A DNA stretch of 64,000 nucleotides, taken from Acanthochromis polyacanthus (Eukaryota > Chordata > Actinopteri > Pomacentridae). The notes under the pieces were generated by a model. That model worked only from the letters and a program-made list of their open reading frames with translations. It made no database searches and was not told where the DNA came from. A program made the translations under genes and the position numbers. This document shows, in pieces, positions 18,013 through 31,539 of the stretch (position 1 is its first letter; each line of letters starts with the position of its first letter). Location: positions 4,827,838 through 4,891,837 of the forward strand of contig NC_067136.1 in NCBI RefSeq assembly GCF_021347895.1, given 5' to 3'.

Positions 18013-20360
18013 TGACTGAGAGTGTGTGCTGGCCTCTGAATCACATCTGGACCAGAGTTTAATCACACGTAAAATTTCAGCCAGATTGGAGCATGTTCAG
18101 ACTAGTTATACAGCATTTCCTGCCCATCCACCACCAGGTGGCGCTGTAACTCAGAGTGTATTTCAAACAGTGGATGTGATGAGGGCTGGACTCTGATCAC
18201 TCATGAAAAGTTTCAGGCTGATTTGATCATGTAGAGGCCAGTTATACAGCATTTATTGTCCCTCCATCAGGTGGCGCTGCAACTGAGAGTGTCTGTTGGC
18301 CTGTAGATGTGATCAGGATTGGATTGTGATCACACATGGAAAGTTTGAGGCAGATTGGAGCATGCAGAGGAGAGTTATACAGCAGTTGTTGTTTCATGGC
18401 GAAGCATCAAAACTCTAATGGTCGCCATGGCCACGCCATTTGGCTTCTGGTTAAACTTTTGATAACTTTTCCAAACCAAGTCCTGCTGTGTGGACTGACA
18501 AAATTTCAGGTCTCCTGGAATTATCCCCAAGGAGGTATTAACTCTCAAAAATGAGAAAAATCATCAAAAATCTCACAATTAATCCAAGATGGCCGACTTC
18601 TTGTTGGGTTTAGGACATGGCTCCAAGAGGCTTTTTTGTGCGTCCTGATGTGCTCTATAAGCCTCCCAAATTTCATGGATGTAGGTGAAACGTGCTGGGG
18701 GGCTGTTTGTTAAAAATACTGTAGGGGGCGCTATAGCATATGCAGTGCCAAGATACATACAGTGTTGTTCCTTGGGTCAATGGTGATGTGTGTGGTAATT
18801 TTTGTGAGCATTGGAGTATTCCTAACCTGTCAGAAAGGGCTTTGTTTTTCATGGCGATATTTGGTTGCTACGGCAACAGCGTTGCATGAAATGTCACACC
18901 CTTCACAGTGTGTGATTGTCAAGAGGTGAAGACTCGACTGACCAATTTCCAGCATGATATCACCAAGTTTGGGGCCATTGTACCTGAAAATATAAGGCCT
19001 TAAACTTACTATTACCAACAGGTGGCGCTATGACTTTTTCAAAATTTATGAGTGTGGATGTGTTCAGACTGGACCTGGTATCCAGCATGTGAAGTCTGAG
19101 GCAGATAGGATGTTGTTCAGCTGAGATATGAATCGTTAAATTTTCATGGCGAAACATCGAAATTGGTTTGGCCGCCACAGACACGCCCTTTGATGACAAG
19201 TCACCATTTTCACTGGGATGCATCATCAATGTGTTTAGGCTGTTGTCACTGCATTTGAAGTGAATATGATCAACCGGGTAACAATAGGGCATGAAAGTGT
19301 AAAAGATGTCTATTTCCTGAAACCACAAGGTGGCGCTATGACTGTCAATGAATATCCCTATGTGGATGACATCAGGACAGGACTGTCATCATACATGTAA
19401 AGTTTCAGGCAGATTGGAGCATGTTGAGAAGAATTAGACACCAATTCCTGTTTCATGGCGAAGGATCAGTTGTTTGAGGCTCCGCCATGGCCACACCTTT
19501 TGGCTTCTGGTTGAGTTTTTGATAACTTTTCATCAGAAAGGTCTGGTGCATGTACTGGCCAAATTTCAGTTCTCTCAGACTTATCCACTAGGAGCTATAA
19601 ATTTTGACAAATGTACAGCAAATTCAAGATGGCCGACTTCCTGTTGGGTTTAGGGTGTGGCTGTGATTGACTTTTTGGTGTGTCCTGATGTGGTGCATAT
19701 GCCCACCAAATATTGTAGCTGTAAATAAAACATTGTGGAAGTTGGCCTAATGACCACTTTTTCAATTTTGCAGGTGGCGCTATAGAGCCATTTTTCCACA
19801 CATATGCGCAACTCCCATAAAATATCAAATTTTTCGCCAGTCCTGATGTGCACGCCAAATTTCACGCGTTTTGGTTCATGATAAGGCCGCCAAAAAGGCA
19901 ATTCATTTGCCGGGAGAAATTAATTTTGACAAATTTACAGCAAATTGAAGATGGCCGACTTCCTGTTCGGTTTAGGGTGTGGCTGTCATTGACTTTTTGG
20001 TGTGTCCTGATGTGGTGCATATGCCCACCAAATATTGTAGCTGTAAATGAAACATTGTGGAAGTTAGCCTAATGACCACTTTTCAATTTTGCAGGTGGCG
20101 CTATAGAGCCATTTTGCCACACACATGCGCAACTCCCATAAAATATCAAATTTTTCGCCAGTCCTGATGTGCACGCCAAATTTCACGCGTTTTGGAATAT
20201 GATAAGGCCGCCAAAAAGGCAATTCATTTCCCGAGGAGCGATTAAGTTTGAAAAATTTACAGCAAATTGAAGATGGCCGACTTCCTGTTGGGTTTAGGGC
20301 GTGGCTGTAATTGACTTTTTGGTGTGTCCGGATGTTCTGCATATGCCCACCAAATATTGT
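18000..20360. repeat. Dispersed non-coding repeat with aggtggcgct modules
   Basis: Recurring modules: aggtggcgct(a/g), ttcaggcagattggagcatg, ttcatggcgaagcatc, and aagatggccgacttcctgtt. Near the right end a unit of about 320 bp repeats in tandem (ggctgtgattgactttttgg at about 19660, 19980 and 20300). No protein is encoded. It looks like a non-autonomous dispersed repeat of fish genomes, class unknown. The third unit breaks at caaatattgta and passes directly into the AAT/cloverleaf array. Confidence 0.75.
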
Positions 20361-21142
20361 ATAATAATAATAATAATAATAAACCCTAGGGTTTCAATAG
20401 GGTCCTTGGCACCGCTGGTGCCTTGGACAGTCGGTGCCCTGGCACCGCCTGTCCTTCGCACCCTCGGTGCTCGGACCCTAATAATAATAATAAACCCTAG
20501 GGTTTCAATAGGGTCCTTGGCACCGCTGGTGCCTTGGACAGTCGGTGCCCTTGCACCGCCTGTCCTCGGCACCCTCGGTGCTCGGACCCTAATAATAATA
20601 ATAATAATAATAATAAACCCTAGGGTTTCAATAGGGTCCTTGGCACCGCTGGTGCCTTGGACAGTCGGTGCCCTGGCACCGCCTGTCCTTCGCACCCTCG
20701 GTGCTCGGACCCTAATAATAATAAACCCTAGGGTTTCAATAGGGTCCTTGGCACCGCTGGTGCCTTGGACAGTCGGTGCCCTGGCACCGCCTGTCCTTCG
20801 CACCCTCGGTGCTCGGACCCTAATAATAAACCCTAGGGTTTCAATAGGGTCCTTGGCACCGCTGGTGCCTTGGACAGTCGGTGCCCTGGCACCGCCTGTC
20901 CTTCGCACCCTCGGTGCTCGGACCCTAATAATAATAAACCCTAGGGTTTCAATAGGGTCCTTGGCACCGCTGGTGCCTTGGACAGTCGGTGCCCTGGCAC
21001 CGCCTGTCCTTCGCACCCTCGGTGCTCGGACCCTAATAATAAACCCTAGGGTTTCAATAGGGTCCTTGGCACCGCTGGTGCCTTGGACAGTCGGTGCCCT
21101 GGCACCGCCTGTCCTTCGCACCCTCGGTGCTCGGACCCTAAC
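20361..21142 (+). repeat. Seven-copy array of palindrome plus cloverleaf units separated by (AAT)n
   Basis: Each copy has a variable (AAT)n spacer, the 14-bp palindrome aaaccctagggttt, then an 81-nt segment (first copy 20399-20479). In that segment an outer 7-bp stem (agggtcc/ggaccct) encloses three inverted repeats: ggcacc-gct-ggtgcc, ggacag..ctgtcc with inner ggtgcc/ggcacc, and gcacc-ctc-ggtgc. Copies start at about 20381, 20492, 20615, 20724, 20828, 20936 and 21046 and are nearly identical. Copy 2 has small changes in the second and third arms. Both strands are open because the unit lacks stops; no protein is implied. Confidence 0.9.
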
Positions 21143-21642
21143 AACGCTGGCAACCATCAAATTGAGAAAAATTTGATTCCTACAACACGTGATGAGGAGG
21201 AATAGAATAGAGAATGTTGCAATTAGTAGGGAGGTTAATCAACTTTTGACTTCAAATCATGATGCAAAGGTTCCCTTTGGTATGGAAGTACCTTAGGGTC
21301 ATACAAGTAAATTTATCCTAAGACACAAGTGGGATCACGCTTTGGCGGCCATTTTTAAAATGGCCACCGACCATCCTTGAAAGGCCCATATCTTTGCTTC
21401 TGTTATAGCTATAATTGCAAACTTGGTGTCAAATTGTACATTTTTGGGCTCAAGGAATCCAATAAAATCGGTTTTAAGACTAAAAAAAGAAATATATTCT
21501 CCTCACCGTGACAACTGAAGGTAAAATATGCAATTTATTTAAAAAAAACACATACCAAAAACACAGTCGAATTGAATAAATACAACTTAAAATGTTGAAT
21601 ATGTGTATTATGGATGCTCAGAAACTGAGTAGTGAGACAACA

Positions 21643-23141
21643 AGTCCATAACTACAATCAAAGAAAAAATCATTAGACCTCCCTTGTTTTCTTCAGTTTC
21701 TTGTTCATTTTAATGCCTGGTACAACTAAAGGTTCATTACCTGAAGAACACAATGAACATGACAAAAAAATGCAACTGATTCCATGATACCATAATACTT
21801 GTCTTATTACATCTTATTTAACACCCTCTGGCTTCATTGTATTCCCTGGTATATCAGAGTATTTTATGTCCTATCTGACATGCTTAAGCTTCATTGTATT
21901 CCCAGGGTATCTAAGAGGACATTTCATGTCATCAGCAGCACATGCAAAGGTCTAGAGTGGTTTCCTGCTGACATTCAAGCCGTAGCACAACTCAGAAGTC
22001 GTCAGCTCTCACATAACGCCTAAAACTGAAGAATTATGTGAAGCCACAAAGGCAGCCATCTTGGTCCTTCTGGAAATTGGCATAAATGAGAGATAAGTAG
22101 CGAAGAAACTGAAGATCTCCAAGACAGCCGTTCATTACGAAAAAACAAGCCCAACATGGTTCTACCGAACTGATAGCTGGTCATGACAGGAAACGTCTTT
22201 CTACCCAGCAGATGACCGTCACTCATCTGTTCCTGTGTCAGGAATCATCCTCAGACCTCCAGGGACCTTAAAATGAGTGGACACTGTGGAGAAACAGGAC
22301 TTGACTGTTGATGATTGGACTAAGGTTCTCTTCAATGATAACTCCAATTTTCACTTGATGCCCACTCCAGACAACTTACAACCAGACTGTCTGCCCCTAC
22401 AGTAAAACATGGGGGTGGATCAGTGACCATCTGGGGTAGTTTCAGTCTGGGTGGAACAGGGACAAAGAACCAGGTCATGTACAGCACTACTCTTGAAAAC
22501 AGTCCTCTTCTATCAGCTGGAAAACGCTTTCCTGCTTCCAATGACTGGATTTTCCAACAAGACAATGACCTTTGCCACACGACAAGGTCAGTTAAAGCCT
22601 GGATGGAGAACTAGAACACTGGAACCATGCCTTGGCTGCTCAATCATCAGATCTAAATCCAACTGAAAACCTGTGGAAAATCATCAACCGCTAAATGGAG
22701 AACCACAAGCCCAAAAGCAAAGCAGATTAGTTAGAATTCATGCAACAGGAATGGGTTGCTGTGACAGCAGAACAATGTCAGAAGCTGGTAGAGAGCATGC
22801 CAAAATGCATGGCTGCAGTCATCAGAAACAATGGTTCTGGATCAGTACTAACTCCTGTGTGGATCATGGGACTAAAACAGACAGAAAAGAAAACATGGAA
22901 TCCTAAAAGCTGTTTTTGGCAGAACAATGCCATAACTACTGATGGAAGAACTGAAGTCATTTTGGTTATTATCAAGAAAACCATGGAAAATGTCTGATAT
23001 CTGAAATTAAACTCTCATGAATTATTTTTGTTGTTGTCATTATATTTGTCCAAAAAAATGTATCTTTAGTGGTACCAGGAATTAAAATGAACAAGAAATT
23101 GAGGAAAACAAGGGTGGTCTTACATTTATTTCCATGAGTGT
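21643..23141 (+). mobile_element. Nested Tc1-like transposon
   Basis: The left end (agtccataactacaatc, with cctcccttgttttcttcagt and ttcattttaatgcctggtac) is mirrored on the right by gtaccaggaattaaaatgaa, gaggaaaacaagggtggtct and tacatttatttccatgagtg. This gives terminal inverted repeats around a degraded transposase. It lies wholly within the 21223-24400 element and is therefore probably younger than it. Confidence 0.75.
22030..22900 (+). pseudogene. Tc1 transposase relic
   Basis: Scattered + frames preserve the DDE region: WTKVLFNDNSNFHL (about 22315), then HGGGSVTIWGSFSLGGTG (about 22410), DWIFQQDNDLCHTTRSVKAWM (22545-22610, with the second catalytic Asp), and NHQI..IQLKTCGKSS, a decayed NWPSPDLNPIENLW-type motif. 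Stops and frameshifts separate the pieces. The N-terminal helix-turn-helix region is not readable. Not functional. Confidence 0.75.
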
Positions 23142-23439
23142 ATGTTCACATTTTAGAAGTAGGCAATGCCATACCTACAATTGTTTAGTGATGAAGACTA
23201 ATAGCTTGGTGTAAATACATCACAAAGATGATTGTCTATTTAGATGTCTGTACAACTGTGGGAACATGAGCCATGACATCTACAGAAAGACATGCAAAGC
23301 AGCCTCTGCATGCAGCATTTGAAAGGTGCCTTACAGCCAGCAACATGTATGATTTTGATGGGTGAAGCAGCCTCTGTGATGCTACAGCATTTCTGCAGCT
23401 TTTGTGCCACATGACAGGATTTTTAACTCATCACCAGTG

Positions 23440-23600
23440 TAGGTGGTGAGAGATGCTGCCCATGACACCCTCTGAGGGCACCAGACAGCTCCTTTAATGA
23501 CAGACTGATTATCCCAGGTGTCTGAAGGAGCGTTACCACGGGTCCTTCCTTCATGCTGGTATCAGACTGTCCAACACACCACACACACTCACTTAACAGT
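23440..23600 (+). mobile_element. LINE 3'-end fragment
   Basis: A short stretch reads ERYHGSFLHAGIRLSNTPHT (about 23529-23590), the C-terminal RYRRSFLPxAIRLYN-type motif of L2-like fish LINE proteins. It is preceded by decayed, stop-interrupted sequence. It lies inside the 21223-24400 transposon. Confidence 0.45.
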
Positions 23601-24670
23601 TAGCAAACTGTCATATGCAATAAGCTAAAGTACAATTCATTTGTGTACATACTATGTATAATAATGAAGCTAACTAACTAGCTCGCTAGCAAAATGTAAG
23701 CTATGTGCTTGCTTCAATAATGAAGCTAAGTAGTTGGTAGCTAGCTATAATGTAGCTAACCATTTATTAACTAGCTAGTTATTCATTATCAAACCTTAAA
23801 AATATTTTCTATTCAATGAGAAAGGCATACAAACCTCAAAGTGTCAACCTGTCACTTTGGACCTTCAACAGCTGCTACAGCTGTTACAATCCCTGGTGCA
23901 TCTGAGCATATGCTACTCCTGACTAGTTGAAATCTCATGCTACTTAGGACAAATGTAATGTACAGAAGTAGTTGCACTGCTTAAATAAAAAACTTTTTGA
24001 AGGAAACGATACGTAAAGTCACTCTGATGACACAATCTTTATGTAAAATGTGCATCTTTACCCCCAGTTGTCATGGTAAAGGGAAAGCTGTTGGTATTTT
24101 AAACTTGAAACCCATTTTATTGGATTCTTTGACCCCAAAAATGTACACTTTGACACCAAGGTTGTCAATAAATCTATAACAGAAGCAGAATCTATAACAG
24201 AAGATATGGGCTCTAGAGGATTTTCAGCACATTGGCGGCCATTTTTGAAAAAATGTGTTTATTTCCAATACAAAGGGTGATCTCACTTGTGTCTTAGGAT
24301 AAATTTATTTGTATGACCCTAAAGTACTTCTATACTAAAGGGGACCTTTGCATCATGACTTGAAGTCAGAAGCCTATTTTGTGATTAACCTCCCTACTAA
24401 ATAACAGGCAAAATAAAAGGGAAGAAAACCAGAGAATGACGTATGCTGACAACATCAAGGGCAAATCCATGGAAAACCAACACTGGACTAATGTATGACA
24501 GAGAAAAGTGGAAAGGAATGGTGGTCAACACGATATAAAAGACGCCTGACAAGAAGAAGAAGAAGCATGTACAGACATTAAGTGGTAAATATTTAGATTT
24601 TATAAAGTACTAAGTTTAGAAGGACACCAATGGAGAATTCCAGCAGCACCTGAACGCATCACTGATGTGG

Positions 24671-24672
<2 letters not shown>

Positions 24673-24746
<74 letters not shown>
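24673..24746. repeat. (AC)n microsatellite
   Basis: Perfect AC tract of about 74 bp. Confidence 0.98.
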
Positions 24747-24748
<2 letters not shown>

Positions 24749-25156
24749 GTGTGACGTCAATGCTGATTGGCTTAGGAGTTTGTCCTGATGGCCGCCGGTT
24801 GCCTGGCGACGATCAGAGGCCGTGAGAGGACACCAGGAGAATCTGGTTCTGGTCTGGAGGGTCCATGTTCTCCCTGATGGGGTCTCCACGTTCTCCAGCC
24901 TGACCTGCTGAGGTCACCTGTCCAGGTGTGACTGTGGTGTTCCCGGTTACCTGTCCAGGTGAACCCTCCAGACAAGGCCAGGATGTTCTCTGGTCATTCT
25001 AACCCACAATCCTCTGCAGCAGTGACGTCACAGATGGTTCCTCAGAGAACCTGTTTCTACTAGAGAGAACCAGTTGTTTTGGTTCCTTGAGGAACCTTCA
25101 GAGGTTCTTCAGAGAACATTTTACAGAAACAGCTCCAGAAACGTATAAAGAAGCAG

Positions 25157-25304
25157 TGTGTGTGTGTGTGTGTGTATGTGTGTGTGTGTGTGTGTGTGTT
25201 TACAGTGACGAACACACACATAATAAGCTGAGTTGTTGTGATCACTTCTTTCTCTCTAATCAGGTGATTGATGACCTATTATCCTCCCAGAGAGAGAGAG
25301 AGAG

Positions 25305-25363
<59 letters not shown>
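25157..25363. repeat. Two (TG)n microsatellites
   Basis: TG tracts at 25157-25200 (one TATG interruption) and 25307-25363, with an agagagag run just before the second. Confidence 0.95.
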
Positions 25364-25367
<4 letters not shown>

Positions 25368-26252
25368 ATTTGTGGTCGGTGACGTCAGAGGCTGAATGGG
25401 GGGCGGAGTCTGTCTGACAGAGACAAAGATGATGGGGGGTCATTAAACACACACACACACACACACACACTTCTCCTCCATGTGAACCTCGTGGCCCCGC
25501 CCCCTTCCACAGGAAATTGTTGCTAACGACGACGCGTCTCCGTGGCGACAGTTAACGAGCCGCTGGGTGACTGAGGTCAGAGGTCAGAGAGAGACTGGTC
25601 ATGTGACCTGCCATGGGCAGAAACCTGGCCTCTGATTGGCTGATTCTACCTGCACAACATCCTGGAACGTTCAGGTCTCCAGGAGCTTCTTCAAGGACCT
25701 TTAAAGCCATCAGAGTCTTTTCCAGGACTCCTCCAAAACCTCAAGGACGTTGTCAAGGACAACTCCAGCCTCAAACAGACTCAACGGCTGGAAAGGGTCC
25801 TTGAGAAAGTAGCAAAGGTCCTTGAGAAGGAAACAAAGGTCCTTGAGAAGGAAGCAAAGGTCTTGGAGAAGGTTCTGGAGCTTTTAACCAGATTCTTGTA
25901 GACCTTGAAAGATCCCAGAAACTGGCAAGGAGGTTGAACCAGCAGCTGAAGATGTTCCATCAGACCTTGAGAAGGCAGCAATGCTCTAAATGGATGCTCT
26001 GAACACTGATGTTTAGAAACTTGTCAGGGATCCTGGAACCTTTCAAGGACTACAGCACCTCTTCAGTTCCTCCTCAAGGACCCCTGGTATCTCTGAAGGA
26101 TCCCTTGAACTCTTCAGGAACCCCGGAACCGTTTCCAGGACCATTCCAGTCCATAGCTGAACTCTGGCACCTTCTCCAGGACCTCTGAGGCCTCCTCAGA
26201 ACTTCCCATGGAACTCAGGGTCTTTGAGCATCCTCAAGGACTCCAGGACCAG

Positions 26253-26283
<31 letters not shown>

Positions 26284-26314
26284 CCGTCGTCGGGGGCGAC
26301 AGCAGGAGGAATGT

Positions 26315-26497
26315 GTGACATCACAACCCTGAGTCGTATAAACTGGTGGTCCGGTGTCGGCACGGAGACGCCGTGGTCCTGACAGAATCAGGACAGAAGA
26401 ACCGACACCAATAATCAACAGATTTTAGTGGAGAAAACTGATTGATCGATCAACGACCAGAAGAATCTTCTCTGGAGTTTTTATTCTGTTGATCCTC
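26315..26497 (+). promoter_or_regulatory. Probable promoter and untranslated exon 1 of the natriuretic peptide gene
   Basis: A CRE-like tgacatca (26316-26323) lies just upstream of a TATA box (gtcgtataaactgg, TATAAA at 26337-26342), so transcription would start near 26367. The following sequence has no ATG and ends in a good donor, cctct|gtaagt, at 26497/26498. A matching acceptor, tatttacttcag, lies six bases before the start codon at 27745. I infer an untranslated first exon of about 130 nt; transcript data would settle it. Confidence 0.55.
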
Positions 26498-27738
26498 TGT
26501 AAGTCCTGCTGCTTTATTTCTGTTATTGATCAGATTTATTGGTCCTCTCAGGGATCAATAACGTTCCTGATCAGCTGATCTGTTTACTGTAAATATGTTT
26601 TAATTTAATAGTTTCATCGAACAGTTTCATTTGAGCTCATCGAAGTCTAAAAATGATTGAAGAGAAAAGTGCAGCTTAAGCTGAATGAATTCTCCTAATA
26701 TCCTGTAGCTTCATGATGAATCTGTGCAGAATAAAGTCTAGTGGATGACTTCCTGATGTTAAAGGATGTGTCTTAACTGGATTCTGTTTCATTTGAAGAG
26801 TTGTGTTTTTATTGGAACATCATTAAAATCTGTCAGTTCAACACAGTCCATCTCTAGTCTGAGAATAAAGCACTGAAAGAACCTCTAATCAAACTGTTTG
26901 ATTATTTCACCCTGATCAGCTTATCGATGGATGGTTCTGTGATCACTGTGTGAAGGAAATGTTTAAAAGGCTTCAATTCTCTTTAATGTTAAGTTTGTTG
27001 ATTGAGTTTTGGTTGATTTTGTTCTATGGAGGAAAAAATTAGTAAATTATAGTTAAACTTATCAATAAACTGATAAATAAACACAGAATCAAACAAAGAA
27101 ACAGAAACAAGTAAAGACAAATGAGATAAAAACACAGAGCAGTTGGCTTTAAGACCAGATCCTCACACTACTGTTGTGTTTCTGTGTTTTTAACAACAAA
27201 GATTCTGTCCTCACTCAGTAAATATAATCAGTTATTTAACATTATTATTTGTTTAAATATTATTGTTAGCATTATTATACTTCATTATGATTTATATGTT
27301 GTTGTTTATACTTGTTGATTGCATTTTCTGCATATGTATTTATCTTTAGGAATTGATGTATCTTAGATAATTATTAATGTGTTGTTGAATATTCATATTT
27401 AGTTATTTATTCTTAGTTGATGTATTTATACTGATCTAATTGAAAAATAAATGGTAACTGTACATATTAACTTGTTAGAACCCATGTATTTATTTGTTTG
27501 TTTGTTTTAGATGTTGTTTAATATGTGTTCCACAGCAGTTCTTAAAATCTGATTAATAATTAATAAGTGATCCATGAGGCAGCTGAAGTCAAGCAGAGAA
27601 TAACAGTAATAATAACAATCATCACCATCATCATGATAATAAAACAATACCAGTAATTTTAAAAAATAAATAATAATAAGTGCAGCTTGGTTAAGTTGCC
27701 ATGGTTACGTGTGTAATTTATTCTTTTATTTACTTCAG
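26498..27738 (+). other. Inferred intron 1 of the natriuretic peptide gene
   Basis: AT-rich, unique-looking sequence between the gtaagt donor and the ttacttcag acceptor. It has short (AAT)n-like stretches near 27600-27680 and no recognisable element. Confidence 0.5.
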
Positions 27739-27990
27739 ACAAACATGGCCGCATCTTTGTCTTCCTCCTCATTCCTTCCTTTGCTACTCCTCTTCCTCAC
27801 CGTCACCGTGGAGACGAGACCTTTACCCCATCAAGATGACAAACAGGTGGGATATCATCATCATCTTCATCATCACATCATCACCATCATCACCATCATA
27901 ACCATCACCATCATCACCATCACCATCAACATCATCACCATCATCACCATCATCATCATTACCATCACCATCACCATCATCACCATCACC

Positions 27991-28021
<31 letters not shown>

Positions 28022-28053
28022 CCATCATCATCATCATTACCATCATCATCACC

Positions 28054-28085
<32 letters not shown>

Positions 28086-28514
28086 CATCATCATCACCAT
28101 CATCATCATCATTACCATCATCATCATCATCATCATGATCATTATCACCATCATCACTATCATCACCAGCACCATCACCATTATCATCATTATCATCATC
28201 ACCATCATCACCACCGTCACCATCACCATCATCGCCATCACCATCACCACCATCATCACCATCACCACTATCACCACCATCATCACCATCACCACTATCA
28301 CCACCATCACCACCATCATCACCACCACCATCACCATCACCACTATCACCATCACCACCATCACCACCACCACCACCACCATCATCACCACCATCACCAT
28401 CATCACCATCACCATCATCATTACCATCATCATCATCATCACCATCATCATCATCACCATCACTATCACCACTATCACCATCACCATCACCATCATCACC
28501 ATCACCACTATCAC

Positions 28515-28546
<32 letters not shown>

Positions 28547-29243
28547 CCATCATCATCATCATTACCATCATCATCACCATCATCATTACCATCATCACCA
28601 TCACCATCATCACCATCATCATGATCATTATCACCATCATCACTATCATCATCATAACATCACCATCATCACCATCTTCACCATCATCACCACAATCATC
28701 ATCACCATCATCATCATCATCACCACCATCACCATCACCAGCACCATCACCATTATCATCATCATCATCACCATCATCACCACCGTCACCATCACCACCA
28801 TCACCATCACCATCATCACCATCACCACTATCACCACCATCACCACCATCATCACAACCACCATCACCATCACCACTATCACCATCACCACCATCACCAC
28901 CACCACCACCACCATCATCACCACCATCACCATCATCACCATCACCATCATCATCACCATCATCATCACCATCATCATCATCATTACCATCATCATCACC
29001 ATCATCAAGATCATTATCACCATCATCACTATCATCATCATAACCATCATCATGATCATTATCACCATCATCACTATCATCATCATTACCATCACCATCA
29101 TCACCATCTTCACCATCATCACCACAATCGTCATCATCATCATCATCATCACCACCACCATCACCATCACCAGCACCATCACCATTATCATCATTATCAT
29201 CATCACCATCATCATCATCATTACCATCATCATCACCATCATC

Positions 29244-29275
<32 letters not shown>

Positions 29276-30281
29276 CATCATCACCATCATCATCATCATT
29301 ACCATCATCATCACCATCATCATGATCATTATCACCATCATCACTATCATCATCATAACCATCATCATGATCATTATCACCATCATCACTATCATCATCA
29401 TTACCATCACCATCATCACCATCTTCACCATCATCACCACAATCATCATCACCATCATCATCATCATCATCATCATCATCACCACCATCACCATCACCAG
29501 CACCATCACCATTATCATCATTATCATCATCACCATCATCACCACCGTCACCATCACCATCATCGCCATCACCATCACCACCATCATCACCATCACCACT
29601 ATCACCACCATCACCACCATCATCACCACCACCATCACCATCACCACTATCACCATCACCACCATCACCACAACCACCACCACCATCATCACCACCATCA
29701 CCATCATCACCATCACCATCATCATTACCATCATCATCATCATCATCACCATCACCATCATCATCATCACCATCACTATCACCACTATCACCATCACCAT
29801 CACCATCATCACCATCACCACTATCACCATCCCCATCATCATCATCATCATCATCATCATCACCATCATCATCATCATTACCATCATCATCACCATCATC
29901 ATTACCATCATCACCATCATCAACATCATCATGATCATTATCACCATCATCACTATCATCATCATAACCATCACCATCATCACCATCTTCACCATCATCA
30001 CCACAATCATCATCACCATCATCATCATCATCATCATCACCACCATCACCATCACCAGCACCATCACCATTATCATCATTATCATCATCACCATCATCAC
30101 CACCGTCACCATCACCACCATCACCATCACCATCACCACCATCATCACCATCACCACTATCACCACCATCACCACCATCATCACCACCACCATCACCATC
30201 ACCACTATCACCATCACCACCATCACCACCACCACCACCACCATCATCACCACCATCACCATCATCACCATCACCATCACC

Positions 30282-30313
<32 letters not shown>

Positions 30314-30539
30314 CATCACCATCATCATCATCATTACCATCATCATCACCATCATCAAGATCATCATCACCATCATCACTATCATCACCACCATCATCAT
30401 GATCATTATCACCATCATCACCAACATCATCATCATCATCATCACCACCATCACCATCACCAGCACCATCACCATTATCATCATTATCATCATCACCATC
30501 ATCATCATCATTACCATCATCATCACCATCATCATCATC

Positions 30540-30571
<32 letters not shown>

Positions 30572-30991
30572 CATCATCATCACCACCATCATCATCATCA
30601 TTACCATCATCATCACCATCATCATGATCATTATCACCATCATCACTATCATCACCATAACCATCACCAGCACCATCACCATTATCATCACTATCATCAT
30701 CACCATCATCACCACCGTCACCATCACCATCATCGCCATCACCATCACCACCATCATCACCATCACCACTATCACCACCATCACCACCATCATCACCACC
30801 ACCATCACCATCACCACTATCACCATCACCACCATCACCACCACCATCACCACCATCATCACCACCATCACCATCATCACCATCACCATCATCATTACCA
30901 TCATCATCATCATCATCATCATCACCATCATCATCATCACCATCACCACTATCACCATCACCATCACCATCATCACCATCACCACTATCAC

Positions 30992-31035
<44 letters not shown>

Positions 31036-31504
31036 CCATCACCATCATCATCATCATTACCATCATCATCACCATCATCATTACCATCATCACCATCACC
31101 ATCATCACCATCATCATGATCATTATCACCATCATCACTATCATCATCATAACCATCACCATCATCACCATCTTCACCATCATCACCACAATCATCATCA
31201 CCATCATCATGATCATCATCATCACCACCATCACCATCACCAGCACCATCACCATTATCATCATTATCATCATCACCATCATCACCACCGTCACCATCAC
31301 CACCATCACCATCATCGCCATCACCATCACCATCACCACCATCATCACCATCACCACTATCACCACCATCACCACCATCATCACCACCACCATCACCATC
31401 ACCACTATCACCATCACCACCATCACCACCACCACCACCACCACCATCATCACCACCATCACCATCATCATCACCATCATCATCATCATCACCATCATCA
31501 TCAC

Positions 31505-31539
<35 letters not shown>

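Larger units (their letters stand above)
21223..24400. mobile_element. DNA transposon with imperfect inverted repeats of about 130 bp
   Basis: The left end ttagtagggaggttaatca (21223) is matched in inverse at 24382-24400. The similarity extends inwards through catgatgcaaaggt, agggtcatacaa and atttatcctaagacacaagt to about 21355 and 24270. Both subterminal regions also hold ggcggccattttt. The interior shows no transposase of its own but contains a nested Tc1 element and a short LINE tail. Probably non-autonomous; the superfamily is not determined. Confidence 0.7.
24401..26300. other. eno3 to natriuretic peptide intergenic region
   Basis: No gene is seen. It contains dinucleotide tracts at 24673-24746 (AC), 25157-25200 (TG), 25307-25363 (TG), 25448-25471 (AC) and 26256-26283 (TG). 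From about 25660 to 26230 there is a degenerate array of ggaccttcaagg/ccttgagaaggaagcaaagg motifs. CpG-containing unique sequence lies around 25500-25620. Confidence 0.7.

Noticed and set aside
20399..20479. Possible tRNA gene because of the cloverleaf
   Set aside because: No A or B box, no TTC in a T-arm loop, loops of 2-3 nt and no anticodon loop. The fold is tRNA-like only in outline.
20294..21176. Pair of frames of about 290 codons on opposite strands
   Set aside because: Translation of the seven-copy AAT/cloverleaf array; no independent support.
27709..27744. Upstream in-frame ATG extending the CNP precursor by 12 residues
   Set aside because: A good acceptor (ttacttcag) lies between it and the 27745 ATG, and the extension would bury the signal peptide.
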